Positions 15,018 through 22,865 of a stretch of DNA of 27,828 nucleotides are shown in pieces (positions within the stretch are counted from its first letter, which is position 1; every line of letters starts with the position of its first letter). The notes under the pieces were generated by a model. It saw only the letters and a list, made by a program, of their open reading frames with translations. It searched no databases and had not been told where the DNA came from. The DNA comes from JAUNST01 sp964452285 (GTDB lineage: Bacteria > Patescibacteriota > Microgenomatia > UBA1400 > PJMF01), in contig CAYVKW010000012.1 in the NCBI GenBank assembly GCA_964452285.1, forward strand, positions 1-27,828. Direction: 5' to 3'. The position numbers were made by a program, and so were the translations under genes.

Positions 15018-15521
15018 TTAAATCGAAAAACCGACGACTAAATAAACGTAAAACAAAAATAAGCTAATAGTAATAGTACTAAATACCTGATTTTGTCTAA
15101 CTTTGATTAAAGTGAGGTTACGGCTGAAATTGGTAACCGCCAATTTAATTAAATCGAGGAGAAGAAAAAGACCGCAAAGAATCATACAAGCGGGAAAGGC
15201 CCAACTTAAATAGAGAGCTGAGACTGGCAAATCAGCCAAAGCGGCGGCAAAAATTTCTTTTTCATTCAAACTAGTGGTGGCAAGCAAAAAGTTATTGACT
15301 ATTTTCCGATTTAGAGGAGATTGATAAGGATCAAAAATAAAGCGCATTTCCGTCCACATTTGAGGCTGAAAAAAACGAATATAAACAAGAGGAATGACGA
15401 GACCTAGAAGGAGAATTAAAAATATTTTGAGAAAAAAACCTTGATAAGAAGCTTTTTCTTGATCAATAAAATTTTGTCTATTGTTATCAACAAAATTAAT
15501 AGAGGAAGAATTGAGATTCAT
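15018..15521 (-). CDS. Membrane protein of unknown function (167 aa)
   Basis: A 167-residue protein with three clear hydrophobic helices: about 29-48 (FFLKIFLILLLGLVIPLVYI), 103-126 (ALYLSWAFPACMILCGLFLLL) and 147-166. The segment between helices 1 and 2 is about 55 residues, polar and probably extracytoplasmic. No family is recognised. The ATG at 15519-15521 has only a loose ribosome site (GGAAATGG). The gene is divergent from rnpB, with about 64 bp between, and precedes the frr promoter on the same strand. Some transcripts could continue into frr because no terminator is visible. Confidence 0.65.
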   Translation of the reverse strand: MNLNSSSINFVDNNRQNFIDQEKASYQGFFLKIFLILLLGLVIPLVYIRFFQPQMWTEMRFIFDPYQSPLNRKIVNNFLLATTSLNEKEIFAAALADLPVSALYLSWAFPACMILCGLFLLLDLIKLAVTNFSRNLTLIKVRQNQVFSTITISLFLFYVYLVVGFSI

Positions 15522-15573
15522 AAACTTTTGCCATTTCCATTAAGAGTGATTTTATTTTACACTATTTTTCGGT

Positions 15574-15579
15574 TATAAT
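15574..15579 (+). promoter_or_regulatory. -10 element of rnpB
   Basis: TATAAT ends six bases before G15586, the first base of the P1 helix, so +1 coincides with the expected mature 5' end. The -35 region (TTTATT) is poor. Confidence 0.6.
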
Positions 15580-15585
15580 AAAGAT

Positions 15586-15823
15586 GATATTTTCAGGACA
15601 ACAGCCTCGGTTTTTATCGGGGAGGAAAGTCCGGACAGCTCAAGAAGATTTAGGTCAGAGCCACAGAGACGAGTCTATTAAGTTAGAGTGAAACGCGGTC
15701 ATCCCTAAATGCTGCAACTGCCGAAATTGACCTTATTGGATTTCTTGCCTATCACGGTCATAATGTCGCAGGCATAAGATAGATTGTTGTCGAGAAACAG
15801 AATCCGGCTTACTAGAAAATGTC
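15586..15823 (+). ncRNA. rnpB: RNase P RNA, very compact form (about 238 nt)
   Basis: The catalytic RNA of RNase P, which trims tRNA 5' leaders. The universal GAGGAAAGTCCGG (15622-15634) and the 3' ACAGAATCCGGCTT (15797-15810) are present. Helices found by eye: P1 GATATTTTC/GAAAATGTC (15586-15594/15815-15823), P2 GACAACA/TGTTGTC (15597-15603/15785-15791), P3 CCTCG/CGGGG, P4 AAGTCCGGA/TCCGGCTT (15627-15635/15803-15810) with the bulged U, P5 CAGC/GCTG (15636-15639/15711-15714), P7 ATTTAGG/CCTAAAT (15648-15654/15704-15710), P15-like TGACC/GGTCA, and a mini P18. The P4 end pair G-C of common RNAs is A-U here, a compensatory change that supports the fold. CCACAGA (15661-15667), GTGAAAC (15688-15694) and AGATAGAT before P2 are also kept. 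Usual P12 is reduced to a tiny hairpin, and P13, P14, P16 and P17 appear absent. Confidence 0.9.
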
Positions 15824-15860
15824 AAAAAGTAAACAGAAAAAAATAAAATAGTAAGGTAAA

Positions 15861-16847
15861 ATGTCAATTTGGTGGGCGATTTTTTTAGTGCTCTTGGGAT
15901 TATTGTGTTTATGGAAAGGTGCTGATTGGCTGGTCGACGGTGCCAGTGAAATCGCGAGCAGTTTAGGTGTGCCAGCAATTGTGATCGGACTCACAATCGT
16001 CGCTTTTGGTACGAGTTTACCGGAATTGCTAGTGAGTGTTTTGTCGGCGATTAGAGGTAATAGCGATATTGCTTTTGGAAATGTGATTGGTAGTAATATT
16101 GCTAATGTTTTATTAATTTTTGGTATATCAGCACTGATAAGAAACTTACCAATTAAAAAGAGTACTCTTAAAGTAGAAATTCCTTTAGCAATTGTGGCGG
16201 CGGCAATGTTACTTTTCTTTTCTCCAGATGGAGTGTTATCAACTTATGATGGGCTAGCTTTATTGGGTGGTTTCGGCGTATTTTTTATCTATACGATTGC
16301 AAGTGCAAGAAAAGAAAATAACCAAAAACAGGTTAAAAGTAAAAATGAAAAAGCTAAAAATGAAAAAATAAAAAAAGTAAAAGACAGTAAGAAAATATGG
16401 TACGCCAGTGGAAAATTAATTATCGGTTTAATAGTACTAGCTCTAGGCGGAGAATGGACAGTTAATGGAGCAACGACAATTGCACAAATTTTGGGTTGGT
16501 CGGAAGCTTTGATTGGAGCGACGATTGTGGCTGTGGGTACGAGTTTACCGGAACTAGTGACTTGCGTGATAGGCACACTTAAAAATGAAATGGATTTAGT
16601 AATTGGCAATATTGTAGGCAGCAATATTTTTAATACTTGGTGGATTTTGGGCTTATCAACGGTGATCAAAAACATTAATGTGCAAGGAAATTTTGGTCCA
16701 AGTTTATGGCTCAATCTTTTTACTTTTGTGCTGGTGATTATTTTTGCTTTTTGGGGAAAGCCAAAATATGCCTTAAAAAGATGGCAAGGTGGAATCTTCT
16801 TAGTGATGTATATTTTATATGTAGGATCTTTAGTTGCTCAGGGATAA
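15861..16847 (+). CDS. Na+/Ca2+ exchanger family antiporter (CaCA, YrbG-like)
   Basis: A 328-residue membrane antiporter with two inverted alpha repeats. The first has GTSLPELLVSV (50-60) and GNVIGSNIANVLLIFG (73-88); the second has GTSLPELVTCV (226-236) and GNIVGSNIFNTWWILG (249-264). These carry the ion-binding glutamates and the GSN motifs, and about ten helices are visible. The central cytoplasmic loop (149-178) is a lysine-rich low-complexity tract. It probably exports calcium against sodium or protons; the exact ions cannot be told from sequence. The ATG at 15861 follows AAGGT and lies 37 bp after the rnpB 3' end, with no terminator between, so it may be read from the rnpB promoter. Confidence 0.92.
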   Translation: MSIWWAIFLVLLGLLCLWKGADWLVDGASEIASSLGVPAIVIGLTIVAFGTSLPELLVSVLSAIRGNSDIAFGNVIGSNIANVLLIFGISALIRNLPIKKSTLKVEIPLAIVAAAMLLFFSPDGVLSTYDGLALLGGFGVFFIYTIASARKENNQKQVKSKNEKAKNEKIKKVKDSKKIWYASGKLIIGLIVLALGGEWTVNGATTIAQILGWSEALIGATIVAVGTSLPELVTCVIGTLKNEMDLVIGNIVGSNIFNTWWILGLSTVIKNINVQGNFGPSLWLNLFTFVLVIIFAFWGKPKYALKRWQGGIFLVMYILYVGSLVAQG

Positions 16848-16910
16848 TATTGATTAATCAAGGTAATTTAGTGATTAAAATTGAGTGGAAATTTGGGCGG
16901 GATGATGAGA

Positions 16911-16973
16911 ATGAGTTATTAGGTGACGGAGAACGGAATGCTTGAAAAAGTTCAGCGTTGCCTAATAACTCAT
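16911..16973. repeat. 13-bp perfect inverted repeat between convergent genes
   Basis: ATGAGTTATTAGG (16911-16923) and CCTAATAACTCAT (16961-16973) are exact inverse complements around a 37-base spacer, which has its own short AACG/CGTT pairing. It lies between the convergent exchanger and recQ genes. No T-run follows on the minus strand, and only ATTTTG on the plus strand, so it is a weak candidate for a terminator. Confidence 0.75.
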
Positions 16974-17027
16974 TTTGTGAGTGCGATGGTGAAAAAGTGA
17001 ACACAATGACAATAACTGAGTCTCAAC

Positions 17028-18506
17028 TTAATGAGGTTGAATTTCATGACTAGTCGGAAAATGAGTGAGGTAGAATTTGGCACCGATGCCAATCCCGGGA
17101 AGGTGGGAAAAATCAGCAATATTTTCTAAACCGAGAACGCTTAAATAAGCTAAAGAAAGATCGGTAATAATGGATGACGGCAGAAGATGCGCTGAGCGAG
17201 CGATTTTTTGGCGCCAGCGTTGCCACTGACGGAAACGTTGGCAAACCAGAGAACTATAATGCAAAGATTGTTGACGACAATGATCGCAGAGACCGCAAGA
17301 AAAGGAAGTTTTTTCATCAAAATAATTGAGGATAAAGTTTTGACGACAATGGGGCGAGCGAAGATATTTTTTTATCTGAGCGAGCTTGAATTGCAAGATT
17401 TGACGCTGACGATGATTGGCAGTAAGATTGCGACTAATAAAGTCAGCAGAAATTTGCAAGTCTTGGTCGGTATAAAGAGTATAACAAAAAGCTAAAGAGC
17501 TGTCACGACCAGCACGACCGATTTCTTGAAAATAATTCTCTAAATTGCTAGAAATTTGCGCGTGAATAACAAACCTAACATGAGGCTGATCGACACCCAT
17601 GCCGAAGGCATTGGTCGCAATAATCACTTTCTGAGTGCCGGCAATGAAGGCGGTTTGAATTTGGGCGCGCGCCGCTTTATCAAGGCCGCCGTGATAAACC
17701 TGAAGGGGCGGCGCGCGCGGACGAAGCCGATTGAGAAGCGCGGCGAAAGCATGCGCATCCTTGCGAGTTAAAACATAAATAATCCCGCTTTCGCCTTGAT
17801 GCTGATTCAAAAGATGAAGTAAGTGAAGAATTTTGTCGTGTTGATTAAAACAATGACGAATATAAATTTGCAAATTATCTCTGGCAAAACTTTTTTGGAG
17901 ATGAAGATGATGACGCAAGGCGCAAAAATGGACAATGTCTTTTTGAGCCCGCAAATTGGCGGTGGCAGTAAAAGCAGCCACGACTGGCCTTGGCCGTAAT
18001 TGCTGGATAAAGTGGCCAATTTGCAAATAATGCGGTCTAAAATCATGGCCCCAGACACTCACACAATGAGCTTCATCAATAGCCACAAGCGGCAAATGAA
18101 TTTTTTGACAAATGGCAACAAAATGAGGATTAGCTAATTTCTCTGGAGCGACATAAACAAATTGATATTGACCAGCTAAAAAATTCTTCAGCCGCTGCTG
18201 ACTTTCGGCTGGTTCTAAAGCGCTATTGATAAAAGTGGCTTTGATGCCTTGACGAAGAAGATTTTCTACTTGATCCTGCATTAAAGAGATTAGGGGAGAG
18301 ATAACGAGCGTCGTCCCGCCTAAATAAAGACCGGGAATTTGAAAACACAGACTTTTGCCGCCGCCAGTAGGCAAAATGGCCAAGACATCTCGGCCTTGAA
18401 TAATTGGAATGATAATATCAAGCTGACCAGGACGGAAATGCTGATAACCAAAATATTGATCAAGAATTTTTTCAAGTTTATTTGTTAAATGAGTAAAATT
18501 AGTCAT
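17028..18506 (-). CDS. recQ: RecQ-family ATP-dependent DNA helicase
   Basis: A 492-residue superfamily 2 helicase that unwinds DNA 3' to 5' in recombination and repair. Motif I is PTGGGKS (46-52), motif II DEAH (144-147), the RecQ-specific VWGHDFRP follows (151-158), motif III is FTATA, and motif VI is QEIGRAGRD (327-335). The zinc-binding cysteines are C387, C404, C407 and C410. The winged-helix RQC region after the zinc site is short or missing, and residues 426-482 look like an HRDC domain (PSSIITDLSLAYL, LPGIGIGAKFY). That makes it shorter than E. coli RecQ (about 610). The ATG at 18506 lies 8 bases after a GATAAT hexamer, so its mRNA may also have almost no leader. Confidence 0.93.
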   Translation of the reverse strand: MTNFTHLTNKLEKILDQYFGYQHFRPGQLDIIIPIIQGRDVLAILPTGGGKSLCFQIPGLYLGGTTLVISPLISLMQDQVENLLRQGIKATFINSALEPAESQQRLKNFLAGQYQFVYVAPEKLANPHFVAICQKIHLPLVAIDEAHCVSVWGHDFRPHYLQIGHFIQQLRPRPVVAAFTATANLRAQKDIVHFCALRHHLHLQKSFARDNLQIYIRHCFNQHDKILHLLHLLNQHQGESGIIYVLTRKDAHAFAALLNRLRPRAPPLQVYHGGLDKAARAQIQTAFIAGTQKVIIATNAFGMGVDQPHVRFVIHAQISSNLENYFQEIGRAGRDSSLAFCYTLYTDQDLQISADFISRNLTANHRQRQILQFKLAQIKKYLRSPHCRQNFILNYFDEKTSFSCGLCDHCRQQSLHYSSLVCQRFRQWQRWRQKIARSAHLLPSSIITDLSLAYLSVLGLENIADFSHLPGIGIGAKFYLTHFPTSHEIQPH

Positions 18507-18514
18507 AAGAATGC

Positions 18515-18520
18515 ATTATC
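18515..18520 (-). promoter_or_regulatory. Possible -10 of recQ close to the ATG
   Basis: GATAAT on the minus strand with eight bases before the ATG at 18506. It is one mismatch from consensus, has no clear -35, and is offered tentatively. Confidence 0.35.
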
Positions 18521-18592
18521 CATAGAAAGTGATCAATTTTTATGACAGAAAAGTAAAAACTAAAATCAGCAGCAAAAAAGAAAGTTGTGTTA

Positions 18593-18598
18593 TATAAT
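18593..18598 (+). promoter_or_regulatory. -10 element of the GT-C gene, predicting a leaderless transcript
   Basis: GTTATATAAT, then CAAGAT, then ATG at 18605. The ten-base core equals that of murJ, and the six-base distance is the same. An upstream in-frame GTG at 18587 lies before the -10 and cannot be the start of this transcript. Confidence 0.55.
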
Positions 18599-18604
18599 CA
18601 AGAT

Positions 18605-20398
18605 ATGAAAACAAAGAAATCCTGGGCCTTAATTATCATAACCGCTTTACTTTTTCTCTTGGGTCTATGGACGCGAGTTTATAAAATCACTAGCTTGCCA
18701 GTGGCGCGACAATATGATGAGCTAGTGTACGTCTTGAACGCGCAAGCGGCAGTTTTGAGCGGGACAAATTTAAACGATGATTGGACGCTATGGAGTTTTC
18801 AGCCGGTGATGCCGATGTACAGTGAATTGACTACCACAATGTTAATGCCTTGGTTGCAATTGGGATTGCCGATTAAAATTGCCAGCTTTTTACCTTTTAT
18901 AGTGATGAGCTTGCTAAGTCCAATTTTAATCGGCCTGATAGTTTACGAATTGACGAAAAATAAAAAAGCGGCTTATCTAACTTGGGTAATAGCTCTATTC
19001 AATCCTTTTATTTGGCAGTTTGGACGCTTAGGTTTTGATAGCGTCTGGAGCTTTTTTTTCTATTTATGGGGAAGTTGGTGGTTTTTGCGTTTCCCGAGGT
19101 GGAAGAAACTATGGGCACTCTTACCTTTTACTTTAGGCTTTTATCAATATCAAGGTCATAAAGCGCTTCTGCCTTTTCTAGTAATGAGTTTGACTTTTTA
19201 TCAAGTTTGGCCTTTATTAATGAAAAAGAATTGGCAAAAATGGACGAAATGGCGACCATTTTTGCCTGAATTTATATTGGCGATTTCAGCAGTAATTTTG
19301 ACTGGGAGTTACATTTTATTGGCTTTACCAAAACAAACTAATTTAGAAAGAACAAGCACTTTATTATCGCCAGAAAGTGAAATGATCAGCGAAAGAATAA
19401 GTCAAGCACGACTACTAACTCTAGAATACGGTTTGAAAGATGTATGGAATAATAAATACGTTTTTACAATCATGGAAATAGGAAGAAGAATTTTGGGCAG
19501 TTATAAAGTGGAGTCTTTATTTTGGAGCGCTGGTGAAAGTGACAAAATGTTTTATGTAGTCAGTAATTATGGGATTATGCATTTACTCGATTTGATTTTG
19601 ATTGTCTTGGGTGGAGTTTACTTGGTGCAGACTAAAAATAAAAGATTGGGCATAACTTTAGTGTTTTTATTATTGGCGGCGACGGCACCGACTTGGATTG
19701 CCGACGGCGAATGGTATTTTTATCGAGCAGCATGGCGAGTAGTGCCTTTGCTAATAGCGGCTGGTTTAGGCGCGACTTGGCTAGCGGACAAAGGCCAAAG
19801 ATGGCAAAAATGGTTGTTTGGATTCATTTACGGCGTGGGCATTATTTACTTTGCCAGTTTATATTACTTCTATTTACCGCTCAAATCAGCAGCCGATCCA
19901 TTTTTTGCTGATAGAATTCTAAGTGTTTACTTAGAAGAATTGGAGGCGAAAAATCCAGTGCAACTAATGGTGAATGATCATCGTGTGACATGGATGACCT
20001 TTGTCTATGAAAGCGGTGGACTAAATCAAGATAATTTAGCTCAAGCCAAAAAAAACTGGCAAACTAAAGAGATTGCTTGGAATAATTTGACTTTTGGTCC
20101 AAATTGTTTTGACCCAGAGAAAGTGAAAATGAGCAGCGCATCGGCAATTATTAGCTATGATTATCGTGGTTGTGATGATAATGCAAAAAGTGTCAAAGAT
20201 GAACTCAAAAAGGCGGGCATTGCTTATAAAACTATTCGTTCGCCGATTGATAATGGAGAAAAGTATTTCATTATTAATGATCAAGTGTGCGAGGACACAG
20301 AGTTAGCGAATCCGTTGATAATTAAAAAATGGGAAAGTTTGGAATTTGGACAATTGACGAAAGAGGAATTTTGCCACACTTGGATAAGCGCTGAATAA
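18605..20398 (+). CDS. GT-C family membrane glycosyltransferase (GT39/ArnT-like)
   Basis: A 597-residue polytopic protein with about ten or eleven membrane helices and a soluble C-terminal part from about residue 425. The first external loop has DE at residues 38-39 (ARQYDELVY), the place where GT-C enzymes of the PMT/ArnT type carry the catalytic acidic pair. The repeated helix-loop layout and the stretch GFYQYQGHKALLPFL also fit this class. Such enzymes move a sugar from a polyprenyl-phosphate donor onto protein or lipid outside the membrane. Donor and acceptor cannot be predicted. The C-terminal domain has three cysteines and no recognised fold. It is divergent from recQ, and 79 bp separate it from the PBP gene, which has its own promoter. 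Confidence 0.8.
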   Translation: MKTKKSWALIIITALLFLLGLWTRVYKITSLPVARQYDELVYVLNAQAAVLSGTNLNDDWTLWSFQPVMPMYSELTTTMLMPWLQLGLPIKIASFLPFIVMSLLSPILIGLIVYELTKNKKAAYLTWVIALFNPFIWQFGRLGFDSVWSFFFYLWGSWWFLRFPRWKKLWALLPFTLGFYQYQGHKALLPFLVMSLTFYQVWPLLMKKNWQKWTKWRPFLPEFILAISAVILTGSYILLALPKQTNLERTSTLLSPESEMISERISQARLLTLEYGLKDVWNNKYVFTIMEIGRRILGSYKVESLFWSAGESDKMFYVVSNYGIMHLLDLILIVLGGVYLVQTKNKRLGITLVFLLLAATAPTWIADGEWYFYRAAWRVVPLLIAAGLGATWLADKGQRWQKWLFGFIYGVGIIYFASLYYFYLPLKSAADPFFADRILSVYLEELEAKNPVQLMVNDHRVTWMTFVYESGGLNQDNLAQAKKNWQTKEIAWNNLTFGPNCFDPEKVKMSSASAIISYDYRGCDDNAKSVKDELKKAGIAYKTIRSPIDNGEKYFIINDQVCEDTELANPLIIKKWESLEFGQLTKEEFCHTWISAE

Positions 20399-20426
20399 TA
20401 AAAGTGGAATAAAAAACCTGACGTTT

Positions 20427-20470
20427 TTGTACTAAAAAGCCTGATTATTATATAATAAATATGATATAAT
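20427..20470 (+). promoter_or_regulatory. Tandem promoters of the PBP gene, the proximal one giving a leaderless mRNA
   Basis: A distal promoter TTGTAC (20427-20432), 18-bp spacer, TATAAT (20451-20456); and a proximal extended -10 TGATATAAT (20462-20470), whose end lies seven bases before the ATG at 20478. Initiation from the proximal element should start at or within a base of the ATG. No Shine-Dalgarno is present. Confidence 0.6.
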
Positions 20471-20477
20471 ATAGGGT

Positions 20478-22865
20478 ATGATGAAATCTCGTTACTTCAA
20501 TCTGCGGGTCAATTGTCAGCTAATGATTGCCAGACTACTCGCGAGATTGTGGTATTGGTACAAGCATGACTGGAAAAACTTTTACCAAAAAGGCAAAAAA
20601 GCGGTGGCAAATTTCAAAAAAAAAGGTTTGCGCAAAAAAATTCGGCGCACTTTCGAACCACAAACAAAGATCTTCAAACCAAAAAAGAAAAGAGGAGCAA
20701 AAGAGAAAAATTTTTTTGCACTGGCAGTCAAGCATCCAGGACGAGAGCATTGGCGCAGTTGGTTGGCGTATTGGCATCATTGCGGCAATAAGAAGTCTTA
20801 CGTCAAAAAAGCCAATCAAAAAAGAATTGAGAAATACATCAAAGAACGACAAAAACTGATTTTCCATCGGCGCAGTTTACCAGTGGGAGCAATAGTGCGT
20901 TTTGCGATTGCCTTTGGTCTGACAGCGGGCATCTGTTATGGTGCATGGTGGAGTTACGACAATATTTTTAATAATCTGCCTTTGGTCAGTGAACTGATTG
21001 AAAAAAAGCAACCGATGACCACCAAAATTTTAGATAGAAACAATCATTTGCTTTTTAGTATTTATGAAGACGAAAACAGAACTCCAATCGCTTTAAATCA
21101 GGTTGCCCCAGCTTTAATTCAAGCCACAATTGCGATTGAAGACCAAAATTTTTACGGTCATAATGGTTTTGATATTAAAGCGATTTTAAGAGCAGCGATG
21201 AAAAACCAACAAACTGGAGCCTCATCTCAAGGAGCGTCAACGATCACTCAACAATTGGTAAAACTAAGATTGCTCACGAGAGAAAAAACATTGGTGAGAA
21301 AGATTAAAGAAATAATTTTAGCAGTGCTAGTAGAAGGTAATTTTACTAAAGAGCAAATTCTGGAAATGTATTTGAATGAAGTTAATTATGGTGGAGCAGT
21401 ATACGGTATAGAACAAGCCGCGGTGACTTTTTTTGGTAAAAATGCTAAAAATCTGACAATTTCTGAAAGTGCCTTTCTGGCTGGTTTGCCACAGGCGCCG
21501 AGCAGATACTCCCCTTTCGCTGGCAATTTAGAAGCGTCTTACGCTCGGCGCAATGAAGTTTTGAGACGAATGTATGAAGACGGATATATTAGCGAAGAAG
21601 AGAAAAATGCCGCGATGGCCGAAGAATTAGTTTTCAATACCAGCAAAATTAGCATCGAAGCTCCGCACTTCGTCATGTATGTCCGAGAATTATTAGCAGA
21701 AAAATATGGTGAAGAAATGGTCAATACCGGCGGCCTAGTGGTGCGAACAACTTTAGACCTGTCATTGCAAAATCAAGTACAGAAAATTGTCACTGACGAA
21801 GTGGATTCTTTGAAAAGAATGAATATCAGTAATGGCGCTGCTCTAGTTACCAATCCCAATACGGGCGAGATTTTAGCGATGGTCGGGAGTCGAGATTATT
21901 TCGACTTTGAGCACGACGGCATGGTCAATGTGACTTTAAGAGAAAGGCAGCCTGGCTCTTCGATTAAGCCATTAACTTATGCCACAGCCATGGAAACTAA
22001 AGGCTATTTCCCAGCCTCGTTAATTTTGGATGCACCTATTACTTATCATTTTAAAGGCGGTCCAGATTATAGTCCGAAAAATTACGATGGCAGTTTTCAT
22101 GGCAATGTGACTTTGCGCGAGGCTTTGGCAAGTTCTTATAATATTCCGGCAGTAAAATTACTAGATCAGATTGGTCTAGATGCAGAAATTGATCAGGCAG
22201 AAAAAATGGGTATCACGACTTGGACCAATCGAGAAAGATTGGGTTTATCGCTAACTCTAGGCGGAGGCGAAGTCAAAATGATTGACTTGGCGCAGATGTA
22301 CGGCACTTTCGCCAATCAAGGTTTAACAATTGGAGAAGATCCATTTTTAGAAATTTTTGATTATAAAGGCAAAGCTTTGTATCAAAACAAATGTGCTTTA
22401 TTTGGCGAATGTAATATGACCAGAACTTTAAGTGAAGCGACTAGTTATCAAATTACAAGCATTCTAAGCGATAATCAAGCCAGAACGCCAGCTTTTGGAG
22501 CTCAGAGCGTTCTCCATATTCCAGATCAAGAAGTGGCGGTAAAAACTGGCACCACCAATAATTTGCGTGATAACTGGACAGTGGGCTATACTAGCAATAG
22601 AGTGGTAGCGGTGTGGGTGGGCAACAACGATAATCAAAATATGAGCTATGTGGCTTCTGGTATTACTGGAGCGTCGCCGATTTGGCAGAAAATAATCTTG
22701 ACGCAATTGGATGCCGAAAATCCTCATCATTTCAATGTCCCAGATTCAATTGAAATCACTGATTATTGTGGAAAACAAGAAGTTTTTAAAAGAGGCCAAG
22801 TCCCGACACGTGTTGTTTGCAAGCCTGCAAAAACTCAAAATAAGCCTGATAATCAGACGCATTAG
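20478..22865 (+). CDS. Class A penicillin-binding protein (transglycosylase/transpeptidase, PBP1A-like)
   Basis: A 795-residue bifunctional peptidoglycan synthase. The GT51 domain shows AIEDQNFYGHNGFD with catalytic E221, QGASTITQQLVK (251-262) and YLNEVNYG (E301). The transpeptidase domain shows SxxK at S494-K497 (PGSSIKP), SxN at S553-N555 and KTG at 689-691. One membrane helix is at about 136-158. Before it lies an unusual cytoplasmic region of about 135 residues, very rich in Lys and Arg, where most class A PBPs have 10-60 residues. The ATG at 20478 follows the -10 directly. The last 80 bp overlap the convergent DUF1704 gene. With MurJ, it shows that the cell makes its own cross-linked wall. 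Confidence 0.95.
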   Translation: MMKSRYFNLRVNCQLMIARLLARLWYWYKHDWKNFYQKGKKAVANFKKKGLRKKIRRTFEPQTKIFKPKKKRGAKEKNFFALAVKHPGREHWRSWLAYWHHCGNKKSYVKKANQKRIEKYIKERQKLIFHRRSLPVGAIVRFAIAFGLTAGICYGAWWSYDNIFNNLPLVSELIEKKQPMTTKILDRNNHLLFSIYEDENRTPIALNQVAPALIQATIAIEDQNFYGHNGFDIKAILRAAMKNQQTGASSQGASTITQQLVKLRLLTREKTLVRKIKEIILAVLVEGNFTKEQILEMYLNEVNYGGAVYGIEQAAVTFFGKNAKNLTISESAFLAGLPQAPSRYSPFAGNLEASYARRNEVLRRMYEDGYISEEEKNAAMAEELVFNTSKISIEAPHFVMYVRELLAEKYGEEMVNTGGLVVRTTLDLSLQNQVQKIVTDEVDSLKRMNISNGAALVTNPNTGEILAMVGSRDYFDFEHDGMVNVTLRERQPGSSIKPLTYATAMETKGYFPASLILDAPITYHFKGGPDYSPKNYDGSFHGNVTLREALASSYNIPAVKLLDQIGLDAEIDQAEKMGITTWTNRERLGLSLTLGGGEVKMIDLAQMYGTFANQGLTIGEDPFLEIFDYKGKALYQNKCALFGECNMTRTLSEATSYQITSILSDNQARTPAFGAQSVLHIPDQEVAVKTGTTNNLRDNWTVGYTSNRVVAVWVGNNDNQNMSYVASGITGASPIWQKIILTQLDAENPHHFNVPDSIEITDYCGKQEVFKRGQVPTRVVCKPAKTQNKPDNQTH

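Noticed and set aside
16871..16945. 24-codon GTG frame with an acidic peptide after the exchanger gene
   Set aside because: AAGGT lies upstream, but the frame overlaps the left arm of the inverted repeat, is very short and has no recognisable design; chance is likely.
18587..18604. In-frame GTG start for the GT-C gene
   Set aside because: The codon lies before and within the -10 element, so it would not be in the transcript; the ATG at 18605 fits the membrane topology.
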